From: Ferrimonas aestuarii
GTDB taxonomy: Bacteria > Pseudomonadota > Gammaproteobacteria > Enterobacterales > Shewanellaceae
NCBI RefSeq assembly: GCF_005116665.1
Contig: NZ_SWCJ01000003.1
Span: forward strand, 186,001-250,000
Direction of reading: 5' to 3'
DNA length: 64,000 nt
The notes under the pieces are model-generated. The model worked only from the letters and a program-made list of their open reading frames with translations, ran no database searches and was not told the origin of the DNA. Positions 45,570 to 55,347 of this stretch are shown here, piece by piece. Position 1 is the first letter of the stretch. Every line of letters begins with the position of its first letter. The translations under genes were made by a program, and so were the position numbers.

Positions 45570-48500
45570 TTAAGAGAACTCTCGCTGCTGCTTTGCCAAG
45601 GTGGCGGCAACATGCCCCGGAGACTTGGTGTGACCGGAGATCAAGCGGTACATCGCCGGAATCACAAACAGGGTCACAAGGGTAGCCAGCGCCATCCCCG
45701 AGAACACCACGGTTCCCACTGCCACCCGGCTCTCATAACCGGCACCGGTGGATAGGATCAAAGGCACGGCACCAAACAGCGTGGTCATGGCCGTCATCAA
45801 AATCGGTCGCAATCGACGAACCGCCGCTTCGGTAATCGCCGGTTCCAGCGCCAAACCTTTGTCCCGCAGTTGGTTGGCGAACTCCACAATCAAGATGCCG
45901 TTTTTGGTTACCATGCCGATGAGCATGATCATGCCAATTTGGCTGTAGATGTTGAGTCCCTGCCCGGTAATCACCAACCCCAACAAGCCGCCAACAATGC
46001 CCATGGGCACCGTAAACATCACCACCATGGGGTTAATAAAGCTCTCAAACTGCGCCGCCAACACTAAGTAGGCCACCAACAGCGCCAGCCCAAACACCAC
46101 CGCGGTGGCACTTTGGTTTTCCTTAAAGTCTTTGGACTCGCCGGTGTAATCCACGCTCACCTCTGAGGGCAACTGCTCAGCAGCTTGCGCATCCAGATAA
46201 GCCAGCGCCTGACCTAAGGTCACGCCATCATTGAGGCTGGCTTTGATGGTGATCGATTTCTGCTTGTTGGTGTGGCCGAGACGATCGGCAACGCCAAACT
46301 CCTCCATGATGGTGACCGTGTCCAACGTCACCATCTGGCCATCACCGGTGCGCAGGTAAATTTGGCTCAGATCGGCGGAGTTTTGAAAGTGACGCTCGTT
46401 GCCACGAAGGTACACGTCGTACTCCTCGCCTCGGTCAACAAAGGTGGTCTCTGTGCGTCCTCCCAGCATCACTTCCAGAGTTGTTGCTACATCATCAACG
46501 CTGATGCCAAGCTCAGCGGCTCGCTCACGATCAACGCGCACCAGCAGCTCCGGAGTGATCTCATCGTAATCCAGATCCACCCCAGTCATCAGCCCGCTGT
46601 CACTGGCCAACTGCTTAAGCGCCTTAGCCTCTTTAAACAAGGTCTGGTAATCAGAGCCCGCAAGCACAAACTGCACCGGATCACTGGAGCCGCCTCGAAA
46701 ACCGGGCAGCATCGGCCATACTTTGATGTCCGGTAAGCCCTTAAGGCTTTCTCGGATCAGCCCCAGCGCTTGCTGAGCGGTCACCTCACGCTGAGCCCAC
46801 TCCTCAAGCAATAAAATCACAAAACCGGTCTCATCACCGGCGCGGCCACCAAAGGCCGGAGCCTGAATGCTAACGGCCTTTACAACGCCCTGCCCCACTA
46901 AGGGCAACAGCCGAGCCTCAACCTGTTCAACGTTTTGCGCCATGCGATTAAAACTGGTGCCCTCAGCGCCTTTGATGAACGCAAAGATCACCCCTCGGTC
47001 CTCTTTCGGAGTCAGCTCTGCAGGCACCTTAGTCACCAACCAAGCACTGCCAGCAACGCAGGCAATGATGATCACCGGCGCCAGCCAGCGCAGCCTTAAT
47101 GCAACGGCCATCGCACTGCGGTATCGATTCGACAGCTTGTCAAACAGGCAATCAATCGCGACGATGAGGCGATTGGGTTTCTGCTGCCCTTTTAGAACCT
47201 TACTGCCTAGCACTGGCGCCAATGACAGCGCCACGACCGAGGAGAAGATGACCGACATCGCCAACACCACGGAAAACTCGGTGAACAGCAGGCCCACCAT
47301 GCCATCCATAAAGGCGATCGGCAGAAACACCATCACCAACACCGCGGTTGTGGCCACCACTGCAAACCCCACCTCTTTGGTGCCGTCATAGGCGGCCAGC
47401 AGCGGCGGCTTACCCTGCTTGATGTGGTGGAAGATGTTCTCCACCACCACAATGGCGTCGTCCACCACCAGGCCGATGGCCAAAATCAATGCCATCAACG
47501 TCAGCAGGTTAATCGAAAACCCAAACAGATACGCCGCCATAAAGGCCGAGATAAGCGAAACCGGCACCGTCAATGCGGGAATTAAGGTCGCTCGAGCCTG
47601 CCCTAAGAACAGATACAGCACCAACACCACCAAGGCCGCAGTCACCAGAATGGTTTGGTACACCTCGTCGATGGATTGGTCGATAAAACGGGTGGAGTCG
47701 TAACTCACCTCAAGTTGGGTACCGATGGGCAAAAATGCCTGAATGCGGTCCACCTCTTTGTAGACCTGCTGCGCCACATCCAAAGGGTTGGCATCAGACT
47801 GAGTCACAATGCCCAAGCTCAGGTTCACTTCACCATTGCGGGTGTAGGTGGAGTTGTCGTTCTGCGCCCCAACAAACACCTTAGCCACATCCTTAAGGTA
47901 GACCGAGTCACCTTTGGCGGTGCGCTGCACAACCAGATACTCAAAGTCCTCTGCGGTTTGATACATACGCGCGGTTCGAACTGGCATTACCGTGGTGTCG
48001 TTCCGAATCTCACCCCCTGGGTTTTCCAAGTTTTCCGCATTCAGCGCCGCCACAATGTCGGTGGTAGTCACGCCCCGACCGGCCATCAGTTGTGGGTCGA
48101 GTTGCAGATACATCACTTTATAAAGGGCACCGCCATAATCCACCGAACTTACGCCGGAGATCAGCGAGAAGCGCTTCTCCAATACTCGATCGGCGTAATC
48201 GGTCAGCTGGATGCGATCCATCTCGGTGGAACTGAGGTTGACGTAGATGGAGGGCTCCCCAGAGCCGTTGTCTTTGGACACCACCGGATCATCGGCCTCA
48301 TCAGGCAAGCGCCGCTGGGCTCTGGCTACCGCATCTCGTACGTCACTCACCCCTTCGGTGAGGTTCCAGCCGATGAAAAACTTCACCGTAATCCGAGACA
48401 TACCATTACGGGTTACCGAGGTGATCTCATCGATACCACTGATGCCACTCAGTTGGTCTTCAATGGCCTTGGTCACCTGAGTTTCCATGATCTGTGCCGA

Positions 48501-48662
48501 CGCACCATCATAGGTGGTCATCACCGTCACCACGGGACTTTCTACGTCCGGCATCTCACGCACAGACAGCTTCGAGAACGACACCGCCCCGAACACACAC
48601 AGCAGCAAGCTCAGGACGATGGCAACAACGGGGCGCTTAACGGAAACGTCAGATAGTAGCAT
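45570..48662 (-). CDS. RND (HAE1-type) efflux permease
   Basis: A full-length RND exporter of 1030 residues with 12 membrane helices and two large periplasmic loops. It begins MLLSDVSVKRPVVAIVLSLLL, and the proton-relay Asp pair is visible in GLVVDDAIVVVENIFHH (about residue 390). I start it at 48662, which overlaps the adaptor stop by 14 bases; an ATG 30 bases earlier is possible. It differs clearly from the other permease at 1-969, so the two are not a duplication. No outer-membrane channel gene is adjacent. Confidence 0.95.
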   Translation of the reverse strand: MLLSDVSVKRPVVAIVLSLLLCVFGAVSFSKLSVREMPDVESPVVTVMTTYDGASAQIMETQVTKAIEDQLSGISGIDEITSVTRNGMSRITVKFFIGWNLTEGVSDVRDAVARAQRRLPDEADDPVVSKDNGSGEPSIYVNLSSTEMDRIQLTDYADRVLEKRFSLISGVSSVDYGGALYKVMYLQLDPQLMAGRGVTTTDIVAALNAENLENPGGEIRNDTTVMPVRTARMYQTAEDFEYLVVQRTAKGDSVYLKDVAKVFVGAQNDNSTYTRNGEVNLSLGIVTQSDANPLDVAQQVYKEVDRIQAFLPIGTQLEVSYDSTRFIDQSIDEVYQTILVTAALVVLVLYLFLGQARATLIPALTVPVSLISAFMAAYLFGFSINLLTLMALILAIGLVVDDAIVVVENIFHHIKQGKPPLLAAYDGTKEVGFAVVATTAVLVMVFLPIAFMDGMVGLLFTEFSVVLAMSVIFSSVVALSLAPVLGSKVLKGQQKPNRLIVAIDCLFDKLSNRYRSAMAVALRLRWLAPVIIIACVAGSAWLVTKVPAELTPKEDRGVIFAFIKGAEGTSFNRMAQNVEQVEARLLPLVGQGVVKAVSIQAPAFGGRAGDETGFVILLLEEWAQREVTAQQALGLIRESLKGLPDIKVWPMLPGFRGGSSDPVQFVLAGSDYQTLFKEAKALKQLASDSGLMTGVDLDYDEITPELLVRVDRERAAELGISVDDVATTLEVMLGGRTETTFVDRGEEYDVYLRGNERHFQNSADLSQIYLRTGDGQMVTLDTVTIMEEFGVADRLGHTNKQKSITIKASLNDGVTLGQALAYLDAQAAEQLPSEVSVDYTGESKDFKENQSATAVVFGLALLVAYLVLAAQFESFINPMVVMFTVPMGIVGGLLGLVITGQGLNIYSQIGMIMLIGMVTKNGILIVEFANQLRDKGLALEPAITEAAVRRLRPILMTAMTTLFGAVPLILSTGAGYESRVAVGTVVFSGMALATLVTLFVIPAMYRLISGHTKSPGHVAATLAKQQREFS

Positions 48663-49707
48663 TGGCCTTGGCCTCCTCGACGCTGAGGCCATCGCGCATA
48701 TTCACCAATCCTTGCACCACAATTCGTTGACCCAGCGCGATACCGGATTCAATCACCACCGAGCTTTCCACCCGAGTGCCAAGCACCACTTCGGTTCGAT
48801 TGGCGATGCCTGTGGCGTCCACCACATAGACGTAACGCTTGCTGCCGGAGTACTCCAGCGCTTGAATAGGAACAATGGCTTGCTCGATAGGCGCAAATAC
48901 CAAGGTCGAGGTCAGTAACATTCCCGGCTTCAGTTTGAGGTCTGGATTGGCCAGACCTAGGCGAACCGTCAAATTAAGGGTGCCGGTGTCCACTCGGGTA
49001 TCAATGGCTTCCACCTTGCCCTCAAACACCTCTCCCGGCCAAGCTTGTGCGGTGGCGGCTAACGGCATCCCCACATTCAATTGCGACAGAAAACGCTCAG
49101 GCACCTGCAGATCCAGACGCATGCTGGAGAGATCATCTAGGGTCAACAAAGACTGACCAGAAACAATCTGGGCGCCTTCGCTGAGGTTCATTAACCCAAC
49201 CTGTCCAGCAAAGGGAGCCTCGATATGATGGAACGCCAACTGAGCCTGGGCCGCTTGCAAGCGAGCCTCGGCCATCTCTACCTGAGCCGTTTGAGCGTCA
49301 ATTTCGGTCTGGGTGATGGCGCTGCTGGCCAACAAACGGGTGAACTCAGTCAGCTTACGCTGCTCATCTTTCAAATAGGCCTTGGCCTCAGCAACGTTGG
49401 CCGCTTCAACGCGATCATCGATATGCAGTAACGGTTGGCCCTTTGCCACATTTTGATTGGGCTTAACTTGGATGACGGCGATTTGACCGCCGATCTGAGC
49501 CGCCACATCAATAGAGCGCTGTGCTTCCAGCTTGCTCATCAAGGTAAGGCGAGGCACCAGTTGATGAGACTCAACCATGGCGGTAACCACAGGCACGGTT
49601 TTGGCTTTTTTAGAAGACTCAGGCTGGGCTGGTTTCGCACCTAATTGCGTCACCAGCATCAGTGCCACCACTGCCATCATCAAGATGACGAGACACCATT
49701 TTTTCAT
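48649..49707 (-). CDS. RND efflux membrane fusion protein
   Basis: A 352-residue periplasmic adaptor anchored by an N-terminal helix (MKKWCLVILMMAVVALMLVTQLG) rather than a lipid. It has lipoyl halves around residues 65-100 (AAQIGGQIAVIQVKPNQNVAKGQPLL, cut short here in the description) and 150-185, a coiled hairpin between them, and beta-barrel and membrane-proximal domains after. It is translated just ahead of its permease. No regulator gene is adjacent. Confidence 0.92.
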   Translation of the reverse strand: MKKWCLVILMMAVVALMLVTQLGAKPAQPESSKKAKTVPVVTAMVESHQLVPRLTLMSKLEAQRSIDVAAQIGGQIAVIQVKPNQNVAKGQPLLHIDDRVEAANVAEAKAYLKDEQRKLTEFTRLLASSAITQTEIDAQTAQVEMAEARLQAAQAQLAFHHIEAPFAGQVGLMNLSEGAQIVSGQSLLTLDDLSSMRLDLQVPERFLSQLNVGMPLAATAQAWPGEVFEGKVEAIDTRVDTGTLNLTVRLGLANPDLKLKPGMLLTSTLVFAPIEQAIVPIQALEYSGSKRYVYVVDATGIANRTEVVLGTRVESSVVIESGIALGQRIVVQGLVNMRDGLSVEEAKANATI

Positions 49708-49835
49708 TGCAGTTAAACCCCATCGCAGTTGCAGGATGGGGATTGTATTTCAAACTCTGACAGGGTGGATCCAGAGTTAGGTAAATCTACGTAAAGAGTG
49801 TGTCACAGCTTGACACAACTCTCAGTCGCTGGGGC

Positions 49836-51224
49836 TTATTTGTGCTGGCGCACAACTAATTTTCTCCCTTTGATTTTATCGTTCTGAAGCAGCTTCAGCG
49901 CCTTGCTGGCCACCTTGCGATCCACCGCCACATAGGAGAGGCGATCCATCACGGTGATCTTGCCTACCGACTTACCCTCAATCACCTTTTTCGACGTCAA
50001 CGCGCCAAGGATGTCACCGGGGCGCAGCTTGCTTTTGCGACCGGCGCCAATAGACAGAGTCACCATAGGTGGCTGCAGATGCAGCTGCTTAGGCTCTGGC
50101 AAAGAGTCGGCTTCAATTCGTTGAAACTCATGGCCTTGCAGCTCTTCAATCTCCAGCACCCGATGAATTTCACCACCCGCTGCTAGGGTGATCGCCATGC
50201 CCTTGCTGCCAGCACGGCCGGTTCGGCCAATGCGATGCACATGCACCTCACTTTCGAACGCCACGTCGTAGTTGATCACCATCGATAGATCCTTGATATC
50301 CAAACCACGCGCCGCCACGTCGGTAGCCACCAGCACCGAAGCACTCTTATTGGCAAAACGCACCAGCATCTGATCTCGATCGCGCTGATCTTTATCACCG
50401 TGCAGCGCCACCACAGACACACCGGCATCTTCCAGCTCATCCGCCACCTGCTGACAGGCTCGCTTGGTGTTACAGAACACCACGGTGGACTCCGGCTTAT
50501 AACGCCCCAATACCGCCTTTACCATGGATGCCTTGGCCGATGGCGGCACTTCAATCAGGCGCTGGGTGATCTGCTCTTGGATTTCGCTGCCTTCAATCTC
50601 AACCATCTTCGGCTGACGCTGCACTCGAGCCGCTAACTGTTCAATCTGTTCCGGATAGGTGGCGGAGAACAGCAGCGTCTGACGCTGATGAGGCAGGCGC
50701 TCTTTGATGGCATTAATGTCCGCTTCAAAGCCCATGTCCAGCATGCGATCGGCTTCATCAAGCACTAGGGTATTAAGATCGGCAAACTCCAGTCGACCGG
50801 CTTTGATGTGCTTCAAGATACGCCCGGGGGTACCCACAATAATGTGGGCACCATGCTCTAAGGAGCCGATCTGCGCCCCCATGGGCAGGCCACCACACAG
50901 AGTTAGCACCTTCACGTTGGCCATGGTACGAGCCAAACGCCGAATCTCCACCGCCACCTGATCGGCCAGCTCTCGGGTTGGACACAGCACCAACGCCTGA
51001 GTGGCAAACTGTTTAGGGTTGAGCTTATGCAGTACACCTAGCCCAAAGGCCACGGTTTTGCCGCTACCGGTTTTGGCTTTAGCGATGAGATCGCTACCTT
51101 CGAAGATCAGCGGCAATGCTTCCGCCTGAATAGGCGTCATGGCCTCAAAGCCAAGCTGGCCGAGGTTTTCAAGCAGTGGTTTGGATAAAGGTAGGGTCGA
51201 GAAGGCAGTCATATTTACGCTCAT
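49836..51224 (-). CDS. dbpA: ATP-dependent RNA helicase DbpA
   Basis: A DEAD-box helicase of 462 residues that acts in 50S ribosome maturation by binding 23S rRNA hairpin 92. It shows the Q motif (GFEAMTPIQAEALP), motif I AKAKTGSGKT, motif II VLDEADRM, motif III SAT and motif VI HRIGRTGR. The C-terminal domain (about 385-462, KLRPGDILGALTSKKVIEGK) is the DbpA-specific RNA-binding module. Start at 51224 (MSVN) or 51212 (MTAF) are both possible; no strong ribosome site decides. Confidence 0.94.
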   Translation of the reverse strand: MSVNMTAFSTLPLSKPLLENLGQLGFEAMTPIQAEALPLIFEGSDLIAKAKTGSGKTVAFGLGVLHKLNPKQFATQALVLCPTRELADQVAVEIRRLARTMANVKVLTLCGGLPMGAQIGSLEHGAHIIVGTPGRILKHIKAGRLEFADLNTLVLDEADRMLDMGFEADINAIKERLPHQRQTLLFSATYPEQIEQLAARVQRQPKMVEIEGSEIQEQITQRLIEVPPSAKASMVKAVLGRYKPESTVVFCNTKRACQQVADELEDAGVSVVALHGDKDQRDRDQMLVRFANKSASVLVATDVAARGLDIKDLSMVINYDVAFESEVHVHRIGRTGRAGSKGMAITLAAGGEIHRVLEIEELQGHEFQRIEADSLPEPKQLHLQPPMVTLSIGAGRKSKLRPGDILGALTSKKVIEGKSVGKITVMDRLSYVAVDRKVASKALKLLQNDKIKGRKLVVRQHK

Positions 51225-51365
51225 AATAGAAGACGAAAAACGGTGGCAAACGGCCACAATGGGCGTCTCAGTACAGCGTAAAATGCCGCCGGGCTGGGAC
51301 GAAGGGCGGCGACTATATCACCACCGACGAGCAAAAACATCTTTTTAAGGGGTTCAATTTCAGTC

Positions 51366-51393
51366 ATTAAAAAAGGGCACCTAGGTGCCCAAA
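51366..51393 (-). terminator. Terminator after the acetoacetyl-CoA reductase gene
   Basis: GGGCACCTAGGTGCCC is a perfect 16-base palindrome and is followed on the minus strand by six T. Confidence 0.85.
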
Positions 51394-51482
51394 CACTCAC
51401 AATACCTTGACTAGGGCATGTTCATCGCTGCCAATCGACGGTTGATCGATAACCGCCTTTGGTCGCAAAGGTTCTTCTGGGC

Positions 51483-52220
51483 TTAATACATATGCATGCC
51501 GCCGTTTATCGACAGATCGCTGCCGGTCATAAAACTGGCACGCTCACTGGCTAAAAACGCCACCGCATGGGCGATCTCCGCCGGTTCACCTAAACGGCCA
51601 ACGGGGATCTGACCTTTAATCGACTCCAATACCTCTTCAGGTACCTTGGCCACCATCTCAGTCATCACGTACCCCGGTGACAGGGTATTCACCGTGACTC
51701 CCTTACGCGCCAGCTCTTGGGACAGCGACATGGTAATGCCGTGGATGCCCGCCTTACTGGCGGCGTAATTAACCTGACCAAACTGGCCCTTGCGGCCATT
51801 CACCGAACTGATGTTAATGATGCGGCCATAGCCACGTTCCACCATGCAGGTACTGGCAATGCGGCACATGTTAAAGGTGCCCGTCAGGTTGGTGTCGATC
51901 ACCTGCTGCCACAGATCTGGAGTCATCTTTTTCAATACTTTGTCTTTAGTAATGCCTGCGGCATTCACCAGTACCGAAATGGGCCCCACCACCTCTTCTG
52001 CGCTAATGAAGCTGTGGAAGCAGCTCTCATAATCCGATACGTCCATATACGCCAGTTCAAAATCAAAACCCTGAGCCTGCTGCTGCTCCAACCACAGGGT
52101 GGCTTTTTCCTTATTGCGATAGCCAGCAATCACCTTCATGCCCTGCGCTGCTAACTCTCGGCAAATTGCGGTTCCGATGCCGCCGGTACCGCCAGTGACC
52201 ATTGCTACGTGTTGATTCAT
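51483..52220 (-). CDS. phbB: Acetoacetyl-CoA reductase (PhbB/FabG-type SDR)
   Basis: A 245-residue NADPH-type SDR with TGGTGGIG (residues 9-16), NAAG (about 89), catalytic Ser in INISSVNGRKGQFGQ and YAASKAG (about 152). The sequence around GQFGQVNYAASKAG and the ending SINGGMHMY are typical of PhbB, which reduces acetoacetyl-CoA to 3-hydroxybutyryl-CoA in polyhydroxybutyrate synthesis. No polymer synthase or thiolase gene is in the window, so a general beta-ketoacyl reductase role remains possible. Confidence 0.85.
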   Translation of the reverse strand: MNQHVAMVTGGTGGIGTAICRELAAQGMKVIAGYRNKEKATLWLEQQQAQGFDFELAYMDVSDYESCFHSFISAEEVVGPISVLVNAAGITKDKVLKKMTPDLWQQVIDTNLTGTFNMCRIASTCMVERGYGRIINISSVNGRKGQFGQVNYAASKAGIHGITMSLSQELARKGVTVNTLSPGYVMTEMVAKVPEEVLESIKGQIPVGRLGEPAEIAHAVAFLASERASFMTGSDLSINGGMHMY

Positions 52221-52402
52221 TGTGACTCTCCGTGTGCTTGTGAATGCGGTTAAGATCGCTCAGGTTCGATGACAAGCGCACGACAGCTGGATGACCAAGC
52301 TGTGAATCAAATTCGACCGGTTTTATGACAATAAAAGTGGCTGAAATTCAGTAGGCTCTATATGGGCTTCCAGCCATCAAGCTGCTAGAATACCCATCCG
52401 GC

Positions 52403-52423
52403 TGTGTCTGGCCCGCAGACACA
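52403..52423 (+). promoter_or_regulatory. Hairpin in the pyrBI leader
   Basis: TGTGTCTG and CAGACACA form an 8-base stem with a 5-base loop 30 bases before pyrB. There is no U run after it, so it is not a classical pyrBI attenuator; its role is unclear. Confidence 0.4.
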
Positions 52424-52453
52424 TTCGGTGAATGCCGATACGAGAGAATCAGC

Positions 52454-53377
52454 ATGACAAATCCTCTGTACAATAAGAATATTATCTCCATCGCGGACCT
52501 ATCCCGCAGCGATCTTGAATTGATCGTCTCCACCGCTCAATCCATTAAACAGACCCCACGACCCAATTTGCTTGCCGGCAAAGTGATCGCCAGCTGCTTC
52601 TTCGAAGCATCGACTCGGACTCGCCTCTCCTTTGAGACAGCCGTTCAGCGCCTTGGCGGCACCATCATCGGCTTCGATTCTGGCGGCAACACCTCACTGG
52701 CACAAAAAGGGGAAACTCTGGCGGACTCAGTGCAGGTTATCTCCTCCTACAGCGACGCCTTCTTCATGCGCCACCCTCAAGAGGGTGCGGCTCGACTGGC
52801 CAGCGAATTCTCTAACGTGCCGGTAATCAACGGCGGTGACGGTGCCAACCAGCACCCGACTCAAACCCTGCTGGATCTGTTCACCATCTACGAAACCCAA
52901 GGCACCTTAGAGGGGCTGAAAGTGGCCTTCGTTGGTGACCTGAAATATGGCCGCACCGTGCACTCACTGGCACAAGCGCTGTCATTGTTCGGTTGTCAGT
53001 TCTACTTTGTGGCCCCAGAGCCACTGAAGATGCCTGATTACCTATGTAACGAATTAACCGAAGCCGACATTCCATTTACCCATGTGGATGATCTGGAATC
53101 GGTGCTACCAGAGCTGGACGTGCTCTACATGACCCGAGTCCAGAAAGAGCGCTTCGATCCCACTGAGTATCAGCACATGAAATCCAAATATGTGCTTACC
53201 GCCAGCATGCTGAGTGACGTCAAAGACAACCTGAAGATTCTGCACCCACTGCCTCGCATCGACGAGATCACCACCGATGTGGACGCCACCCCTTACGCCT
53301 ACTATTTCCAGCAGGCGGAAAACGGAGTCTATGCACGCCAGGCACTGCTGGCACTGGTTTTGAGTGAGGAGGCATAA
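52454..53377 (+). CDS. pyrB: Aspartate carbamoyltransferase catalytic subunit
   Basis: A 307-residue enzyme that joins carbamoyl phosphate and aspartate in pyrimidine synthesis. It contains [13 protein letters not shown] (carbamoyl phosphate site, about residue 52), the 80s loop [27 protein letters not shown] and LHPLPR. The regulatory subunit gene follows after 2 bases, as in enteric bacteria. Confidence 0.97.
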   Translation: MTNPLYNKNIISIADLSRSDLELIVSTAQSIKQTPRPNLLAGKVIASCFFEASTRTRLSFETAVQRLGGTIIGFDSGGNTSLAQKGETLADSVQVISSYSDAFFMRHPQEGAARLASEFSNVPVINGGDGANQHPTQTLLDLFTIYETQGTLEGLKVAFVGDLKYGRTVHSLAQALSLFGCQFYFVAPEPLKMPDYLCNELTEADIPFTHVDDLESVLPELDVLYMTRVQKERFDPTEYQHMKSKYVLTASMLSDVKDNLKILHPLPRIDEITTDVDATPYAYYFQQAENGVYARQALLALVLSEEA

Positions 53378-53379
53378 TC

Positions 53380-53841
53380 ATGGCGAAAAATAAGCTGAAA
53401 GTGGAAGCCATTGAGCATGGCACCGTAATCGATCACATCCCAGCGGGCATGGGGGTGCGCATCCTAAAATTCTTCTCCCTTACCGACAAGAACGAGCGCA
53501 TCACCGTAGGTTTAAACCTACGCACCAGCGACAACGGCAGTAAAGATCTGATCAAGGTGGAAAACACCGTCTTCACGCAAGATCAAGCCAACCAGCTAGC
53601 TCTGTTTGCCAGTGAAGCCACCATCAACGAAATTCGCAACTTTGAGGTGGTGGGCAAGTTTAAGGTGGCTCTGCCAGAGTCCATCGAAGGGGTGTTAAAG
53701 TGCCCCAACGCGAACTGCATCACTCATCACGAGCCGGCGTCCACCAAGTTTTATGTGAAAGACAAAGGATCCCGCGTGGATCTGAAGTGTCACTACTGTG
53801 AAAAAGCCTTTGAGTCGGAGTTCTTCGACGAACTGAACTGA
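53380..53841 (+). CDS. pyrI: Aspartate carbamoyltransferase regulatory subunit
   Basis: A 153-residue subunit that binds CTP/ATP and gives the enzyme its allosteric control. The zinc site is made of four Cys: CPNANC (about 108-113) and CHYC (about 137-140). Length equals E. coli PyrI. It is co-transcribed with pyrB and closed by a hairpin. Confidence 0.96.
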   Translation: MAKNKLKVEAIEHGTVIDHIPAGMGVRILKFFSLTDKNERITVGLNLRTSDNGSKDLIKVENTVFTQDQANQLALFASEATINEIRNFEVVGKFKVALPESIEGVLKCPNANCITHHEPASTKFYVKDKGSRVDLKCHYCEKAFESEFFDELN

Positions 53842-53861
53842 TTCCTATAAGCGATCGATAT

Positions 53862-53896
53862 TGCCGCAGCCTTATTAACCAAGCTGCGGCATTCTT
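53862..53896 (+). terminator. Terminator after pyrI
   Basis: TGCCGCAGC and GCTGCGGCA form a 9-base stem with a 12-base loop, followed by TTCTT. Confidence 0.75.
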
Positions 53897-54118
53897 CCCC
53901 ATACCGGTTCTAAAGCAGCCCAGATGCGGTTACTTATTAATTTTCCCTGACCGGACAACAGAATAAATTATTAACCAGTTCGGATCTCAGATCGGCGATC
54001 CTAATCTAGGTGCCCTGCAAAATTGGCAATCCCTCTACCCTTGGGCTAAAGTAGCGCCGCAAACTTGGTTGGCGCTGTTGCCCCAAGCGGCACTTGTTCA
54101 CTATTAAGAGATACAGAG

Positions 54119-54496
54119 ATGAAAATTACCCCAGTTGCGGAGTTCGCAAAACCTGAGATCAAAGCTCACCACAAGCCTCGCCACCTGAAGAAGATGGCCA
54201 TCGGTGAGTTTGCCTCGACCTGTATCCACATCCGCTTCGAAGCGGACATCAACGAGTTCGATAAGCTGGACGAAGCGGTGTTCAACGCTGCCAACGACAC
54301 CGTGGGCACCTTCCTGGCGTTCTTCAACAACCAGTACCACATCGCCATCCACTTCTTCACTGCCGAAGCGGAAATCGAAACCGAAGCCAAGCGCATCGCT
54401 GACATCGTTACTGCCACTCTGGGCAGCACTCCAGAGGTGACCATCTTCGCCGGTGACGAAAACTACGGCGACTGGGATGCCACCTTCGAGCAGTAA
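54119..54496 (+). CDS. Small cytoplasmic protein of unknown function
   Basis: An unrecognised 125-residue protein without a signal or membrane helix. The first third is rich in Lys and His (KAHHKPRHLKKMAIGEF); the rest alternates strands and helices with many acidic residues and could be a ferredoxin-like alpha/beta fold. I start at 54119 (MKITPVAEF), with GAG 5 bases upstream. Codon use resembles that of highly expressed genes. It stands alone with a strong terminator. Confidence 0.75.
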   Translation: MKITPVAEFAKPEIKAHHKPRHLKKMAIGEFASTCIHIRFEADINEFDKLDEAVFNAANDTVGTFLAFFNNQYHIAIHFFTAEAEIETEAKRIADIVTATLGSTPEVTIFAGDENYGDWDATFEQ

Positions 54497-54521
54497 GCTT
54501 TACCAGCGCTCGACATGACAA

Positions 54522-54548
54522 AAAACGCCTCACAAAGTGAGGCGTTTT
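54522..54548. terminator. Bidirectional terminator between small protein gene and luxR-type gene
   Basis: A 12-base perfect stem (AAAACGCCTCAC and complement) with loop AAA and A/T flanks. Confidence 0.92.
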
Positions 54549-54553
54549 GCTTT

Positions 54554-55300
54554 TCAGTAGAGTGACAACACTCCCAGTTTCAGTGCTTTGGCCACCAGAT
54601 GAATGCGGTTGCTGGCCCCAAGTTTTTGCTTTAGACCATCGATGTGGTACTCCACTCCACGGCGACTGAGATGCAACTGCTCGGCAATCTCATTGCTACC
54701 AACCCCATCAGCAAGCAGCTTCAATACCGTCATCGATGACGGCGACAACAGCTGAGCGTCAGTCCAAGGATTTAGCTCCTCATAATGGCTGGCCACCAAC
54801 TGTTTGTGGGTTTGCATAAGCAGCGTATCCAATTTGCCGTCAGCCTGAGGTAACTCTTTATTGGGGCTACATAACCAAAAAAAGCCCACTAGGCCTTTAC
54901 GAAACTCATCCTCAATGGCGAGGCAGTACTCATGCTCAATGCCATGAGCCTTTAAACCCGACTCTATCGCTTTCTCTACCCGTCCTTGGCATTTAGAGTG
55001 GTACTCAGCCAGTTCGAAAAAGTCTCCAGGATAAAATCTTTTATCGTATTCAGCAAAACGCTGAAGATAGACCTTTTGGAACTGAAGAGCCCGCTTGTCA
55101 CCACTAAACAGGTAGTGCTTTTTACTGATCACCCGAGGGCTACAACGATCGTAATCGATAAGCTCTGCAAATTCGGGAGCGATCTGTTGACCCGGAGAGA
55201 TCCGATAAAACAGCGTGTAATAGCAAGAGTGAAACCCAAATTGCCGTAACTGCTTCATCAGCGTATCAAACCGCTCCGACGGTATTCGACGCGTTAACAT
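54554..55300 (-). CDS. LuxR-family regulator with autoinducer-binding-like domain (LuxR solo)
   Basis: A 248-residue regulator. The N-terminal 165 residues resemble the autoinducer-binding domain fold of LuxR proteins in length and pattern, though weakly. The C-terminal helix-turn-helix (about 180-245) is clear: LSPSSMTVLKLLADGVGSNEIA then HLSRRGVEYHIDGLKQKLGA. No luxI-type synthase is nearby. It starts 47 bases after the tetraheme cytochrome gene in the same direction, with a hairpin between. The start at 55300 (ATG) is preferred to a GTG 12 bases earlier. Confidence 0.85.
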   Translation of the reverse strand: MLTRRIPSERFDTLMKQLRQFGFHSCYYTLFYRISPGQQIAPEFAELIDYDRCSPRVISKKHYLFSGDKRALQFQKVYLQRFAEYDKRFYPGDFFELAEYHSKCQGRVEKAIESGLKAHGIEHEYCLAIEDEFRKGLVGFFWLCSPNKELPQADGKLDTLLMQTHKQLVASHYEELNPWTDAQLLSPSSMTVLKLLADGVGSNEIAEQLHLSRRGVEYHIDGLKQKLGASNRIHLVAKALKLGVLSLY

Positions 55301-55316
55301 AACCACACTCACAATA

Positions 55317-55338
55317 AGCGCCCCATACTTGAGGCGCT
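55317..55338 (-). terminator. Hairpin between tetraheme cytochrome and luxR-type genes
   Basis: On the minus strand AGCGCC pairs with GGCGCT across 10 bases, followed by TATT. It may attenuate transcription into the regulator. Confidence 0.5.
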
Positions 55339-55347
55339 GTTTCTCTG

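Noticed and set aside
47655..48656. Long open frame (333 codons) on the plus strand opposite the RND permease
   Set aside because: It is the antisense of a certain gene in a GC-rich codon pattern, with no ribosome site or protein family.
1..49707. The two RND pairs as a recent duplication
   Set aside because: The permease N-termini and both adaptors differ strongly, one adaptor being a lipoprotein and the other helix-anchored.
52403..52453. pyrBI attenuator
   Set aside because: A hairpin is present, but there is no U tract and no pyrimidine-rich leader peptide that I can support.
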